DNA of 64,000 bases, from the NCBI GenBank assembly GCA_033063855.1, contig CP093830.1:12152854-12216853 (forward strand). Direction: 5' to 3'. The notes under the pieces were generated by a model. That model saw only the letters and a list, made by a program, of their open reading frames with translations. It ran no database searches and was not told where the DNA came from. A program made the position numbers and the translations under genes. Positions 40,601 to 54,009 of the stretch are shown here, in pieces. The number at the start of each line of letters is the position of its first letter. Positions within the stretch are counted from its first letter, which is position 1. Source of the DNA: Smittia aterrima (lineage: Eukaryota > Arthropoda > Insecta > Diptera > Chironomidae).

Positions 40601-42681
40601 AGACGGAATTGTCATCTGTCTTCGTCAGTTAGATTTTATCAGTCGAGTGCTAAGGTTATTGAATAGTGAGAAGAATAAATCATTTTTGTAACTTCTGTCG
40701 TTCAGAGCTTTCCTCTTGATGTAATGTAAATAGATAAAAAAAGTAGAAGCAGAGCAAAAAGAGTCAACGAAAGTCATCACAAAAAAAATAAAACGACAAT
40801 GAAAAAGTTCTTCAAGCTCATCAAATTCAAGGGTAAGAGATGAAGTTAAGGAAAGCGAAAATAAATAAACAAAACAATATCCGGAAGGTTCCATTAAAAT
40901 TCTATTCGTTTGACCGTAAAATTTTGTTGATGAGCCAGCAATTCCATTCCTTCGAGCATTGTTTTGTCTTCATCCTCTCAGGAAGAGCTGAAAATAAACG
41001 CGTAATCTAAGTATTTATTGAATCAAATAAAAGAAGCTTAAATGTTTGCCTCCTACTACCTTTTGTTGGACAGTTAACCGTTATGTCCTTGTTAATGTCT
41101 CTACTTGGCAATCAATCATCTCCGTCTACCGCCCAATGTGAGACAAAAAGTAATGTGAACCTTGTTTGTGTGATACGTTCCAATTCGAGTGATTCATAAG
41201 CAGTCACCCCAAAAGAATTTTCTTTATTAAAAGCTCTCATATCTCAAGTTTAACAGAGACTCCAAAACTTTTGAGACTAACCGCATGAATTCACTTTAAC
41301 TCGAAATTTAAATGATTAAGTTTTATGGTTTCCTGTGAGCATCATTCAATATTGAAAACGAATTCAATTCCAATGTAATTTCATGAAACAAATCTTCTTA
41401 TCTAAAGTGGTCAGCAATTTAACTTTGAAGCTTAAAACTTTAAGCTTTGAAACTCGTTTAGTTTAGAATTTTGATAAAAGAGAGAAACGTGATTCAATCA
41501 ACAGAGAAACCTTAACCATACTCATCATTAGCTTACGAGGAATATTCATCTCGAATGAAATTGTTTCCATCAAGAGTAACTTGCGGTGCTGACAACAAGC
41601 TATCGTGTAACTACATGGTCGCACAATCCTGTTAGAATCAATAGCAACAGGCGTTGCTGTTGAAATGGCGAAACCGATTTAAACTTAATGCAATGGTACA
41701 CACCTGACATTTGCACGAAAATCGATCCCTGGAGCAACAATTATTGTTAAACATGTTTCAAATCGGTTCGTGATGTCTCGTTGATCCGGAAAATTAAGGA
41801 TGCGTCACTCGGGATGCTGAAATTTTACATTCACACATATAAGCATTGAATTGAAAATAATTTAATGAAACTTTTTGATAAATAGATGTACGAGCTGACC
41901 AGATGATTTTGAATTGTTCAGAGAAAAATCGATAAACTTCGAAAGGAATGTTGAACCCGTAATCAAATTTAAATTGTTTGCCTTTCATTATTCCCGAAGA
42001 GCTTTCGACTGTTAACAGAACATTAACGAATAACAAGATAATTGTAAATATTTATATTTATTTATCGGAGCATTTCGAGTCATTATCCGGGGCGAGAATC
42101 CGAGAGAAAATTAAAACAAATCATTATTGCGTAAGACGTATACAATGTTCGTAGCTTGAGGAATCTCAGTCATAATTCTCTCTCAATATTTGTTCAAGTC
42201 TACGCGAGTAGACGAAGAAGTAACTCGCTGAGTAACCGAGCGCATGCTATTTTTCGATTTTGTAATAATTATTTTTCCTATTTTCGCAATTTTTCCTTCT
42301 CTCGCACCCAATGAGAGCCTCACACACGAAATATATTTTTGAGAATCAGTTGCGGTCGAACTCTCCAAGTGTCAAAACGAAAAAATTTGGCCGACGAGAA
42401 GGCGAACGGAAATATTCTAATAATTCGACGAAAATCTCATTTTCTCTATTGCGCGAACATAAAAAGAGATAAAACAGAATAATATAAATAAACACTGTGT
42501 GAACTTTAGAAAAGTGTTTCATCTTGCGAGCTAAATATATCGAATGATATTGAAATCTTTCATTCTCGTGTGTTTTTATGAAATTCTTCTGGTTGCGTGT
42601 GCATTTTGTGAATCATGCAAATTATGAAGCGTCGAAGGGAAAAGAAGTGAAAGCATAGACCAAAATAAAAAGAAATTCATT
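37661..42681. other. Spacer upstream of the adenylyl cyclase start codon
   Basis: Nothing in these 5 kb reads as a gene. If the exon at 37528 is used by the cyclase, this is intron. If not, it is promoter-proximal spacer. A TATAAATA octamer lies at 42483-42490, about 200 bp before the cyclase ATG, followed by a TTTCATCT initiator-like sequence at about 42518, slightly farther than the usual 30-base spacing. Confidence 0.5.
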
Positions 42682-45600
42682 ATGACTGAGTTAGTGACAT
42701 TCGACCACGAAAAGAGACACAATGACAATTACGAAGATTTTCTAAACGAAGGCGAAATTTTATCAGGTAGTTGTTAAGCTTTATCGCGAGCTAAGGAATC
42801 TTAAAAGCGTTTTCAATACACTTCTGTGTGTTTTTCAAGATTAGATAGCGCGTGTGGTCTTAGTGTACACATTTTTTGTCTCTTTTGACGCTTTGAACCG
42901 ACGTGAACTGGAGCATCCAAAATTGCCTTCGACAGTGAATTGTTTGCCTTTGTTTCCGATTCGTGTTAAGAAAGGCGAAAGAAGTCATTTCTTTTTATTA
43001 CTTCACGCTACCTCTCTCCGCACCCTGACCTAGCTAAATTGCCGCCGTGAAATGTCCCAATAAATAAATTGATATTTATAACACGTGAACGTTCTCTCAC
43101 TCTCTCCCGAGCTAAGAAAAATTTGGTTTCCACTCTTTGATAAACGACAATTTGTCTGGGAGAGTTAAATAAGCCGGAACGTTGTAAAAATAATCGTGGC
43201 TTAAGTAAACAATGTTTTTCGTTCCGAGAAAAACAAAAGTCCAACTCATTTTCCGAGTGAAAGAAGAAACTTTTGCTGACAGGACGAACAATCGGATAAT
43301 TTTTCTGATTAATTAGTCATTCGAAGGGATCGTGATGCGAATGGAGATAAGAAGCGTGATTGAGTGCGATTTGATGTTCACAACATTACGATGATCATGA
43401 GAAAGTGTCGTAAAACGAGCGACATCGTCTATAAAAAGAAAATCGAATCGAACAGGCTTTTCGTGCTCGATACAATGAAAATCATCGACCAATAATTGAC
43501 TGCTTCAATTATGATGATGAGTCTGGCCGTCACTAAAACTAATTCGAGAGTGACTCAAGCTCATTTGAATAATTTAGATTGAGATTTTCCAGAGAAACAA
43601 GACTACGCCTAACTCGATTATGTTTTTCTTTTCCACGAGACCGAAGAAATCGTCTGCTGAATGAATATTCTATTAATTGAATAACTTGAATGAGTAAAAC
43701 AATGGGAAAACACAATGAGAACTTGATCGCTTTTTCTTAATGGAACAAGGTGCTTTCTTGCTTGATGGGATATCAATTAATAAAACAACGATTGGACGGT
43801 TCATCGAGGGTAGAGAGAATGGCGCAAATGTTCAAACTTTATGAGACGTGAACCTGACCTAAAATCCAGTCTAAGGCTTAGGGAAAGAATTTCGTGCGAC
43901 ATGGCATCGACCAAGGAATGTCAAATGAAATATTAATGTGTTCGGTAAACCAAAGTGGAAAATACAAGTTCACGGTTACAGTTTGTTAAAAATTTACGAT
44001 TTACTTTTCGAAAAGAAATTTCCTTCGTTGTTAGTTTCCAAATTGAGCGACAGGCTCGGATTTCATGTCCGCAAGCTTTGAAAACAATTTATTGTTTGTG
44101 TAGGTAGGACTATCTTTTACAACAGGTGTCTGGAATGTTTCAATGAAAAGCCTCAAGACTTCTATGGAAATATTAGTGACAACGAGCTTCAAATTTATTG
44201 ATAACATATTTTCCAAGAACTCATCGCAGTCGAAACAAATTCACAAGAACTGTGAATGAAATCATTTCAACTCATTTATGACAAAATATTTCTTAATAAA
44301 GTTCCACAGAAGTCTAGAGCTACAACGTAGTTTACAAACAAAGTCTGAGCGATGTTGCGGTTTCTCGCTCCCATTTATCAAACTGACAACTAAACCAACT
44401 GTCAAGATTTTCTCATTTTCATCACGTTCCGTTGGTTCGAAATGATTTTCCTGGGTGATGACAGATAATGGAAATAGCTGGTCGCGATGAATGAGATTCC
44501 ATAAATAAATTTTTATGACAAATGAACTATTCTGAAAATCGTTGGTGGTTCTTTTCAAGTAAGCTCATCATCGAAGTGTCAAATGCTGTCATCACATTCG
44601 AGTTATTGTAAACTTCTTCACAACCAACATAAGCAAGATATGTGTTTCTCGATTGAAGTGCACACTTGAAGAGCGAAGTAATCTTTGACGGAAATATGAT
44701 GTGACAAGATGACGAAGAGACTTCGTTGCATGAAGTTCGTAGATCCAATCAGAAAAGTTTCATGAATAATGGAAACTTGAGGAAAGATCTTGTTGATGAT
44801 ATGAACTAACAAATTGATCCCTTCGGCGTAAAGTTAGCTGAGACGGAATCTTCCCTTGCGGAGAAATGAGATGCATAAGCGAAATTGATTAAACTTTTCA
44901 TGGATTATTAGATTTTTATTTGAATTTGAAGTCTTCTCATAGAAAGCGACATCGCAATTCAATTACGTAATTCAATGATTCTCTAATTATTCGATGATAA
45001 AGAAATCAATTTCCTGAAGGCTCGAAGCTCATTTTTTATGGTTCTCATAATAACGAAAAAGTTTTTTTTATCGAACGTCAAGAGCATCGCATCAATCAAG
45101 AATTTCATTATTGAAATTAACCGATGACAGGCTTCGGCACGAGTCGATCTCGAAAAAAAGATATTTCACAGTCGAGTGGAGGAGAATTTAATTTCGTCAT
45201 TCAATCTATCGACGGTCCTCAAAATGTAATTACAAAATTTTTATTGATTTCCATTCTCCACATTTTCATTCCCAGAAAATTCTCAGCTGGACGACCTCTA
45301 CACGAGATACCGAAAGCGTCTAAGAAAATCTCTTTTCATATCCGGATTAGGGATTTCCTTGGCATCATGCATAATATCGATAATTCTCTGCTTCATAGGA
45401 AGTCAGGTGAGAGAGGTTTTTCCTTTGTTGTCGTCTCCATCGTTTTCTATTCTCCGAGGATTATTCAAAAAGCTTTTTTTTCTGAAAGCTCAAATATTGA
45501 GTTTGCCTTCTAATCCGCAATAAAATATTATTTTACGTCTTTCTCCATCATTCAGACTCTTTAATCGTGCAAACATTTTGGGTTTTTCGGAGAGTAAAAG

Positions 45601-48600
45601 TCAAATGTTTTTTACGACACGTTGCATAGTGAGGGGATAAAAACGTTAAAGTGTTTGATCTCCCTTAACAGTTGAAGCTTTGGAAGCTTTATTTTTGTAT
45701 TCAACAAGGTCAGCACTCCAACGCTTCAATCCCCTCAACATCCTTCAGTCTTTTCACTGCTTACTGGCTTCGGTCTGAATTCACATTCAGATCTTAAAAT
45801 TCAATATTTGCTGTTTCTCCACCATCATTTCCTCATAAAAATCTACATTTGATATTTTTTTTATGACTTCTGTTTTCCTCTCCATTTTGCTAAAGGTTCA
45901 GAAGCCTCTCAGTCTTGCCCTTCTAGCTGTGGCCTGTTTCGTCATCATAACGATTCTAATATCGTTACAATTCCCGGCAATTATGAGCTCTCCTTGGGCT
46001 GCCCTGTCGTTTGCAACGTGCTTCACTGCTGTACTTGGAAGTGTTGCGACACAAGCAGAATCGCTAGCGCCCTTGCCTCTCTACGCTTTAATAATGGTTC
46101 GTATTTGATTGAATTATTTATTGTTGCCCGTTCTCAATCGATAGTTTCTGCATTTCGTTTCATAGGCAACGCACACGATGTTACCGATTTCATGGCCTGT
46201 GTCGGTAATCATTGCAATCGTACTCTCCATACTTCACATTGGATATCGGATAGGAATGAGCTTCACTGAAACTGCAGACGTGAATACAACACAAGTAGTA
46301 GCGGAAATAATTTTTCTCGCAAGCGCCAGCATTTCTGGTCTGTACTATCGAATAATGTCCGATGCAGCGCACATAGACGCTGTCGACGGAACTCGTACGG
46401 GAATTGAGCATCGGGTGAAACTTGAGTGTGAGAGAGAGCAACAGGAGCAACTTTTATTAAGCGTCATTCCGGCTTATATTGCGGCGGAAGTCAAACGGAG
46501 TATCATGTTAAAAATGCATGAATGTCAATCAAGCGGCCAATCGCAAACGCGCTTCCATGAAATGCACGTTCAGAGGCACAATAACGTGTCGATTCTCTAC
46601 GCTGACATCGTTAATTTCACTCCACTGTCAGAGCAGCTTTCCGCGAGTGACTTGGTGAAAACCTTAAACGAGCTTTTCGGACGTTTCGATCAACTTGCGA
46701 TGGTAAATAAATCAAATTCTTGACAAGTAATTTGAGCTTCATTTGTGAAAATTATTTTACAGGAGAATCAATGCTTGCGAATCAAAATCCTCGGCGACTG
46801 TTACTATTGTGTGTCAGGCTTACCAATTTCACGACCGACACACGCAGCAAATTGTGTGAACATGGGTCTGCAGATGATCGATGCAATTAGGTTTGTTGTT
46901 TAACTGTCACGCTTGACAATTAATTGCCCCACTCGAAATGTTCTTGTTAAAGTTCAAATGCTCTAATTTAACCATCGTGCCCACTTCACAGCTGGAGTGA
47001 AAATTCATTAGCACAGAGCGTATGCAAATTGTAATTGAAATCGCGGAAGCGATGCCTTCATTAAAACTTAAATTTATTCTTCCGAGGACGGGAAGGAAGG
47101 CAAAGCCATAATTCTTCGAAACTTCCCTGTGTTCCGTTAATTTCTCTTCCTGAAATTCATTTTGCATACATTGAAACGAGAGCTCACTCGCTCGAAAAAA
47201 AAAGAAAAAAGATAAAAACCTTTAAGTTAATTTACATAATTCTATTCTGCTCTTTTTTGTTTTAAACCCAACATATCAAAATACATTCGTTCGCTGTTGG
47301 AACTTGGAACTTCAAACAAAAAAAACAATTAAAATATTGCTCTCGCTCTCGACGAATCCCTCTTGGTTCAAGTGTTGGTGGATTCCCACAACTTTATTCA
47401 CCTTTGTTCATTTTACAATTTGAATTTCATTTACGTTTACCATTCATCTCCAGCTCACGTTCAACAATTTTTGTAATTACAGGTTTGTGAGAGAGGCTTC
47501 ATACAGCGATATCGACATGAGGATCGGTATTCACACTGGAAATGTCCTGTGCGGAGTACTCGGCCTCAGAAAATGGCAATTTGATGTGTGGAGTGACGAT
47601 GTAACGCTCGCGAACAAAATGGAATCCGGAGGCTTGGCTGGGTGAGTGTCGACACTGTCGAGATGAGAACAAATTGAGATTCGCGATTTGCAATTCCTAA
47701 AAATCAAGAAAACTTTTTTCATTAGCCTGGGAAAGCTTCGTTTCGATTTAAAAGTTAACTAGAAAACTTTCAGCCGAGCCGCATAAAATCGATTTTAACG
47801 TTTGTTGCGCAAGTCGACGAGACTCGACTTCAGGATAAACTTTGATAGGAATTCAATTAAGCAACAGCAAATCTGATTTCCATGATAATATTGTTTACTT
47901 TTATCACATTATTTTCCTCGTCAACATCATCTATCATTGTACGAGGCAAAACGCGCTTCGAGAGTTTCAAAAATTAGAAGAGTCTTCAAGCTCTTGCCAG
48001 ATCTTACATGCTTTGAATTCCTGCGTTCTTCTCTTTTCTCGCCCTTAACTTCTCGTTCCATCGTGAAACGACGCGGTGAAATTTTAAATCGATACACGCT
48101 TCCCATCCTGCATTTCACATGTTCATCTTTAATTTATTGAAATTGATGTTTTACCAGGTTGAAAGCACACAACATTTATTTCCCTCTCATTCGCATAAAT
48201 ATGTTGTCGAGAAATTGGAAATTGCTCCGCTTGTCATGATAACGTTTTAATAGACAAATTTTATTTCTCTTTCCACTTCAACATGTCAGACGAGTTCACA
48301 TTACGAAGACGGTTCTGGATTATCTTGATGGCAAGTTCGAGGTTGAGCCAGGAAATGGATCGTCTCGCGAACAATATCTCGCTGATCATAAAATAGAAAC
48401 TTATCTCATCGTTCCGCCCAAGGTAAGACAAGCGATAGCAGCAACAGATGTTAATTACAATTGTGTACAAATAGCTTGCAGCATTGCGGGGTGTCTAAGT
48501 TATCTTCCTCCGCTTGTTGCATTTATGCAGACGAAAATAAGTTTTATTGTCGTCTTGGAGCTTCCAGTTTAACTTCGTCGATGAATCCATCAACAAACCT

Positions 48601-51600
48601 TCATTAACGAGACTCCTGTAGTCAAGACCCTTTATTATCTTCATAAATTTCCGCTTGATCTAAACATTACATACAAAATATCATTATGCAATCTGCAAGG
48701 AAAGTGAAAGTTAATGAAAACTCATTTGCCGAGAGAATTTATTACAGAAAGTGAACGGGAGAATAAATTGAGATTCATTATGATGAAACGCTTTACGTGC
48801 TTTGATCTACAAGCGACGTCTTCCATCTGTTTCCTTTTTGATCTCATCACGAATCTCAATGAGAAAATATTTTATTTTTCTCGGAAAAATATTCTGATCC
48901 CGAATGTAGATTCATCTCGAACCTAAAACGGTTTGGAAGCTCTGCTGATTGCAATAATTTGCTGTTGAATTATCAAATTTCCTGAGTCCCCTATGACGAA
49001 CATTTGATGCATGGATTCTGATATAAAAAAGCAGAAAAAATCTGTTTTGTCTAAAATTTCCGGCTATAAATCACGACTAATGAGAAAACATATATTTCCT
49101 GTCTGTTGCTAACAAGCGAGAACTGAAATAACATTTAATCTCTCCCAACAGAAATCAAATCAAGATCTCCACAAGCTGACGATTCAACAGGCGTCGATTT
49201 GTATTTCCGAACCACCGGAGTCTCCAACCGAGACAACAGATTCCGTGTTGGCCACTCAGCAGTCAATTAACACTGCCACTCCATCGCCGCCTCCAATTTC
49301 TATTATGCCTGGATCGCCACCCGTTTCTCCTTTATCAAATGGATACGAAGAGAAGGAAATTCTCTTGGTACCGAACCATGGACATCCGGCCACGATTGCC
49401 GAAGAACAACATGAGCAAGACGAGACTATCGTCATGAACAAATCATCGTTATCATTACCATTCGAACAGTCACCAACGACGCCATCGTCGCTCACAGGAA
49501 ACAATCACACTTACAGTTCAACTGGGAATCACATTAAAGTTTCTTTGCCCGAGAGATCACAGAGTGACAGAAGAAAATTATCAGTGACCAACATCATGAG
49601 CTTCGGAGAGCGACGTCGGTCAACCAGCTCAATTTTCTCCGATATGCGAAAGATGTCAATCACAAACTTCGATAACCTAAAGTCCCCTGGCGTTGGTGAG
49701 ACATAAACTTTTCTTTTGTTTTCTCTTTTCTTCGCTCAAAGTGATTGCATCGATTTTATTTTCTTTGTTAACAGCGACGCCAGGAATTCCATCAAGGACA
49801 AGGCCGTCTTCGAAAATGACCAAATACGTTGAATGCTGGGGGGCTGACAAACCCTTCGCCAACATTACTGACTCGAAAATGGCCAAGAACATCGGACTCG
49901 CTGTAAGATAAAATAATTTCTTTTAAGACAATCGAACGTTATCGATTTATTCCAACTTCCTTCCTTGGTTATGAAGAGCATTGCCATGATAGAATCCAAT
50001 TTATTGCCGGAAGAGAGCTATTGCAACGAATGCCAATGTTGGGGCGCGCCGAGAGAGTTGCAACCAGTAACGATGTGGTATCGAAACGATGCGAAGGAAA
50101 GCATGTTCCGAGCCCAGCCTGAACCAACTTTTCGGTTTGATTTAATATGCGCTACATTACTTTTTGTGTCAATATGTATTATCCAACTCATTGCATTCAA
50201 AAAGTGAGTAAAACCGGAAACTGCAGAATTTGTTTGAACTAAAAAAAAAATATTTTTCTCAGCAACATTTTGCTTATCGGGTCATTGGGAGCAACCTCCA
50301 TTTCCATCGGATTATTTCTTTATCTAAGCCACTATGAAATGTCAAGGACATCACAGCCAGGAAACAATGGACCTGGGCAAATAATATCATCAGTACGCTC
50401 GATTCGTCTAGCAATATTTCTAATTACGACGTCACTCATCGGGGCATGTGCTGTCTTCAATGTTATTGACTTTAATCAAACGATGGAGGAGCCTTTGTTG
50501 ATCGATATCATGACACCAGATGACAACCTAACGAGCGCTGCCAACATCACAGCCAACTCGTCTACGCCATCGACGTTGATGTTCATCGAGACAACTGAAC
50601 ATTTAGATATACCGCCAATTTACTTATTTCTATGCGGTCTAAGCTTGTCAGCCATCTCAGCTTTTCTTCGTGCTGGTTTCATATTAAAGCTTTTCATGAT
50701 GATACTGACTGTAATCCTACAGACGCTTATTCTCTACTCGAGCAGACTCTTCGAGCAATATGAGCTTCAAAGTGATAGCATGTGAGTACGCTCGTCTTTT
50801 CTAATAAAAAAACAACGTCGAGAGAGTTGGAAATATTAAAACAAAAACTTAATTGCTTTCATCAACAACAATGTAGAATTCCTCTGGCTTTTCGTGGTGG
50901 GCTGCTACTTCTTGTCGTTGTGGCTGTCTTACACACGCTCGACAGACAGGGCGAGTTTGTTTCAAGAACTGACTTTCTGTGGAAGGCGAAACTAAAAGTT
51001 GAACAAGAGGAAGTTGAAACTATGAGAGGAATAAACAAGGTGAGCGCTTACACAACTTCTGAGTTATCATTTATTCATTCAATGCCCTTGCTGATACAGA
51101 CATGAAAGTTTGAATTATAAGAAAACTCTGTTCAATTTGCCTCTAAGCTTTAAAGTGCATTTGAGAATCTATCTCAAGTTGAGCTTGCACCATGAACACT
51201 TATTTATAATATTCCTCTCTTCTCGCCTCCTACACTTAAATCTAACTTGTTGCATTTTATTCCTTCCGCAGATTCTTTTAGAAAACATTCTTCCAGCTCA
51301 TGTAGCTCAACATTTTCTCAAGGTACGTGTCGAAGTAAAATTCAAGTGAAATTTCGTGAATTTAATTTTGAACTTCTCGATTTCTTGAAGAAGGACCGGG
51401 TCTCTCAAGATTTATACCATGAAAGTTACTCTGCAGTTGGTGTGCTGTTTGCATCGATTCCGAATTACAAGGAGTTCTACGATGAGACGGATGTGAATAA
51501 GCAAGGCCTGGAGTGTCTCCGGCTACTGAACGAAATCATCTGTGATTTCGACAAGCTCCTTTTGAAACCGAAATTCAGCGGAATTGAAAAGATCAAAACC

Positions 51601-53221
51601 ATAGGAAGCACGTACATGCTGGCGTCTGGCCTGAGGCCAGGAAAGGAAGAAGGAGCTTTTGTAAGTATCGTCAAATTTACGCTTTCCGCGTAATTGAGAT
51701 GTTTTTGAACTTTATTGAAACTCAACAAATCTTTTGTTGTTTCTCATCTCGCACTTTCTTCCCTTCCTTTCATTAATTTGTTCAGAAGAATAACGAAGCG
51801 GTAAGTGTCATCTAAGAAAATTTTGACAGCTTATTTTGAGCTCCATCGATTTCTCGAGAAATTTTTCTTATTCTTGTTCAAGAATCCTCTTATCGCGACG
51901 CTACGTTCTTCTTTATATCGATTTTTTAATGCCGATGGGGCAAAATGAAAACATTGAACTTTTCCGTTTCGACAATCGATTTTTAAATAAAGAGAATTTC
52001 TATTTTTCATGTTCATCAACGCGAAGTTTTAAATAAAAAGTTCGCTGTTGTGTTCGTGTTTGAAGATAACTTGGGAAAGCGTCGCTCCAATAAAAAAAAA
52101 ACTTTAATAATTCATGACGGGAACAGGTGTTGCTTACAAAGTTTTCCATTAAGTTTTCCACACACAGACGCTTTAGCGAGATGATGATTACCTTATATCA
52201 CGTCGCATGATGCGAAGATTCATAAAAAAGTTTTTATTGACAAAATATTTTCTTCAATATTAGGATGCGAAGCGAACGGAAGAATACAACGTAACCATGC
52301 TCGTTGATTTTGCCATCGCGCTGATGCAAACTCTCGACACAATAAATCGAGAATCTTTCCAAAGGTTTCGTCTAAGGATGGGTCTCAACCACGGGCCAGT
52401 GATCGCAGGTGTTATCGGTAAATATTCGACTACGTTCTCGGCAATGGGCGTCAATCTCATTTCCTTCTTTCCCTTCCGTTTAGGTGCTCAAAAGCCACAA
52501 TACGATATTTGGTCAAACACAGGTGAGTAGTTGATGTGGAGAGCTCGTCTGTCAATGACATGGAAGAGTTGTGAACTGCCTTAAGCTTTCAACACTCTCC
52601 CATTCGAAATTTAAGGAAGTACCACAGACGGTTCTCAATAAATAAAAGGGATCAGCTCAATAAGTTTCTCCTTTTATTTGCTTTCCATTATAGTAAACGT
52701 AGCATCGAGAATGGATTCGTGCGGGGTTCTCAATCGACTTCAGGTAAAAACAGTTTCGATTTTTCCTTCCTTCACTCTTTTTTTTCCTGTGATCCCTTCT
52801 CGTCTTTCCCGAGCGCCCAATAAAAATTCGATTTAAATTCAATTTTCCCATCGCAACCTCTGGCGATATTGCAACACTTTAATATGTGTAAGCTCATTCT
52901 TTCCTCTCTCCCAGTTTTAAATGAAAATATTTGCTTGCACTAAAATTTACATTCTCCTGAGTGAAGTTGAAGGCTAAAGCAAATATTATTCAACCTCCGC
53001 TTTTTTCCGAATGAAATATTTAAGCAATTTTTACAGTTGATAGTTCTTATGCAATTTTGTTTATTTTTCTCATTTTTTATAAAACACAGACGACAGAGAA
53101 CACAGCTAAAGTTTTGATGGCAGCTGGTTACAATTGCGAATGTCGCGGAGCTATCCCAGTGAAGGGCAAAGGGATACTCACAACGTATTTTGTTAAAACT
53201 CCATTTGACGACAAATTATAA
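42682..53221 (+). CDS. Ac76E: Membrane adenylyl cyclase, Ac76E / mammalian type 2-4-7 class
   Basis: This membrane enzyme makes cAMP from ATP downstream of G proteins. Nineteen exons join in phase: 42682-42766, 45276-45406, 45896-46096, 46166-46702, 46763-46890, 47483-47641, 48290-48422, 49152-49695, 49775-49902, 49977-50203, 50263-50781, 50877-51039, 51272-51322, 51391-51660, 51786-51800, 52264-52417, 52484-52522, 52694-52743, 53090-53221. The product has 1221 residues. Order: cytosolic start with FLNEGE, as in type 7; six helices (about 47-215); C1a with metal-binding Asp286 (ILYADIVNF) and Asp330 (LGDCYYC), 44 apart as in the family; a long Ser/Pro linker (459-639); MTKYVECWGADKPFA; six more helices with NLT, NIT and NSS glycosylation sites; ILLENILPAHVAQHFL; then C2 with purine-site Lys1071 and Asp1156, and Asn1163 and Arg1167. 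All key residues are present. Exon 3 could instead start at 45902, which is also in phase. Confidence 0.93.
49152..49695 (+). other. Exon encoding the Ser/Pro-rich C1b linker of the cyclase
   Basis: This exon encodes residues 459-639, between the C1a catalytic domain and the short conserved YVECWGADKPFA segment. It is rich in Ser, Pro, Thr and Asn with an acidic patch (AEEQHEQDE). It holds three basophilic kinase-type sites near its end: RRKLS (Ser602), RRRS (Ser615) and RKMS (Ser627). Linkers of this kind vary between cyclase types and carry regulatory phosphorylation. The specific role here is inference. Confidence 0.8.
51786..51800 (+). other. 15-nt in-frame microexon of the adenylyl cyclase
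   Basis: Five codons (K-N-N-E-A) are bounded by a TTGTTCAG acceptor and a strong GTAAGT donor, with a 125-nt intron before and a 463-nt intron after. Flanking exons end and begin in phase 0, so inclusion or skipping both keep the frame. It inserts five residues in the C2 loop after GLRPGKEEGAF and before DAKRTEEY. With it, the spacing from purine-site Lys to Asp is 85. Without it the spacing is 80, equal to Lys938-Asp1018 in rat type 2, so it is probably a cassette exon. Confidence 0.65.
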
Positions 53222-53839
53222 TTTAAACTCGGATTCGTTTGTACTCTCCAGAGTGTGGATTATCGCAATCTTTTTATTCCGAATCCTTTTTTACATATTT
53301 CCATGGAGAGCACAGGTCGTCGCTTAACGACTCATCTCTACCCTCTCTCAACCGCTTCCGCTGTTTATTCTGTACTTAAGTTGCGCTCCTCTTATGCTTC
53401 TTGGAAGCTTTTACGACTCACGAAATTGCAGAATATTTAAAGGATTTGAATGAGAAAGAGATTTCTCGTGGTTGACGCCATTTAATTTGAAACAAGATAA
53501 ATTGAGCTTCAAGCCATTTAGAAGCTGAAACTGCGAAGCTTAACAAGGCTTTAAGCTTAGACGAAGACTTTGCATAGTCTTCTAAAATTGTTTGCACAGT
53601 TCTCACTCAATGTTTCACATTCCTTATGTAAAACTTTGGTAATTTCGAGTCGAAATGCCGAAACTTGGGTTTAACAAAAAAGATTTAAAGCAACAATCTT
53701 GTAGTAAAATATTCAAAGGCACCGTGAAGCTTCAGCTTGAATCACAATAGAGAAAGAGATGTGGAATTTCGAGATCTGCTCTCCAACAAAAATCGTTCAC
53801 ACAAAAGAAAAAGTTTTAAAGTCTGACTCCCTAAAGGGA

Positions 53840-53845
53840 AATAAA
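53840..53845 (+). terminator. Candidate poly(A) signal of the adenylyl cyclase
   Basis: This is the first AATAAA hexamer downstream of the cyclase stop codon at 53219-53221, about 620 nt away. It is followed by T-rich and GT-containing sequence. Later AATAAA hexamers also exist, for example near 54385, so alternative 3' ends are possible. Confidence 0.35.
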
Positions 53846-53964
53846 CTCTAAGTAGTTTCCATTGGACACTGTAAATAAGTTATTAAAAGAAACTAGGCCA
53901 AATGATGAGAGCGAGATAATAATACCACAAAATGTAGAAGAAGTTATGCATTATTGATTGATAA

Positions 53965-54009
53965 GGCTGACCAGATCACCCCCAAGTATATCATGAGTTC
54001 TAGTCAGCC
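53965..54009. repeat. Imperfect inverted repeat (hairpin) with GGCTGACYAGA arms
   Basis: The left arm GGCTGACCAGA (53965-53975) pairs with TCTAGTCAGCC (53999-54009) with one mismatch around a 23-base loop. The right arm belongs to a 15-mer that also occurs at 2559-2573, and its 11-base core occurs at 25004-25014. No function is known to me. Confidence 0.6.

Noticed and set aside
45124..45513. Single 129-codon plus-strand frame before the cyclase
   Set aside because: Only the part at 45276-45406 is a real exon, and it is read in a different frame (QLDDLYTRYRKRL and the first membrane helix). The long frame itself is accidental.
51247..51693. A 148-codon frame reading through 51323-51390
   Set aside because: The true cyclase exons are 51272-51322 and 51391-51660 with a 68-nt intron. 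The read-through frame misreads the first exon.
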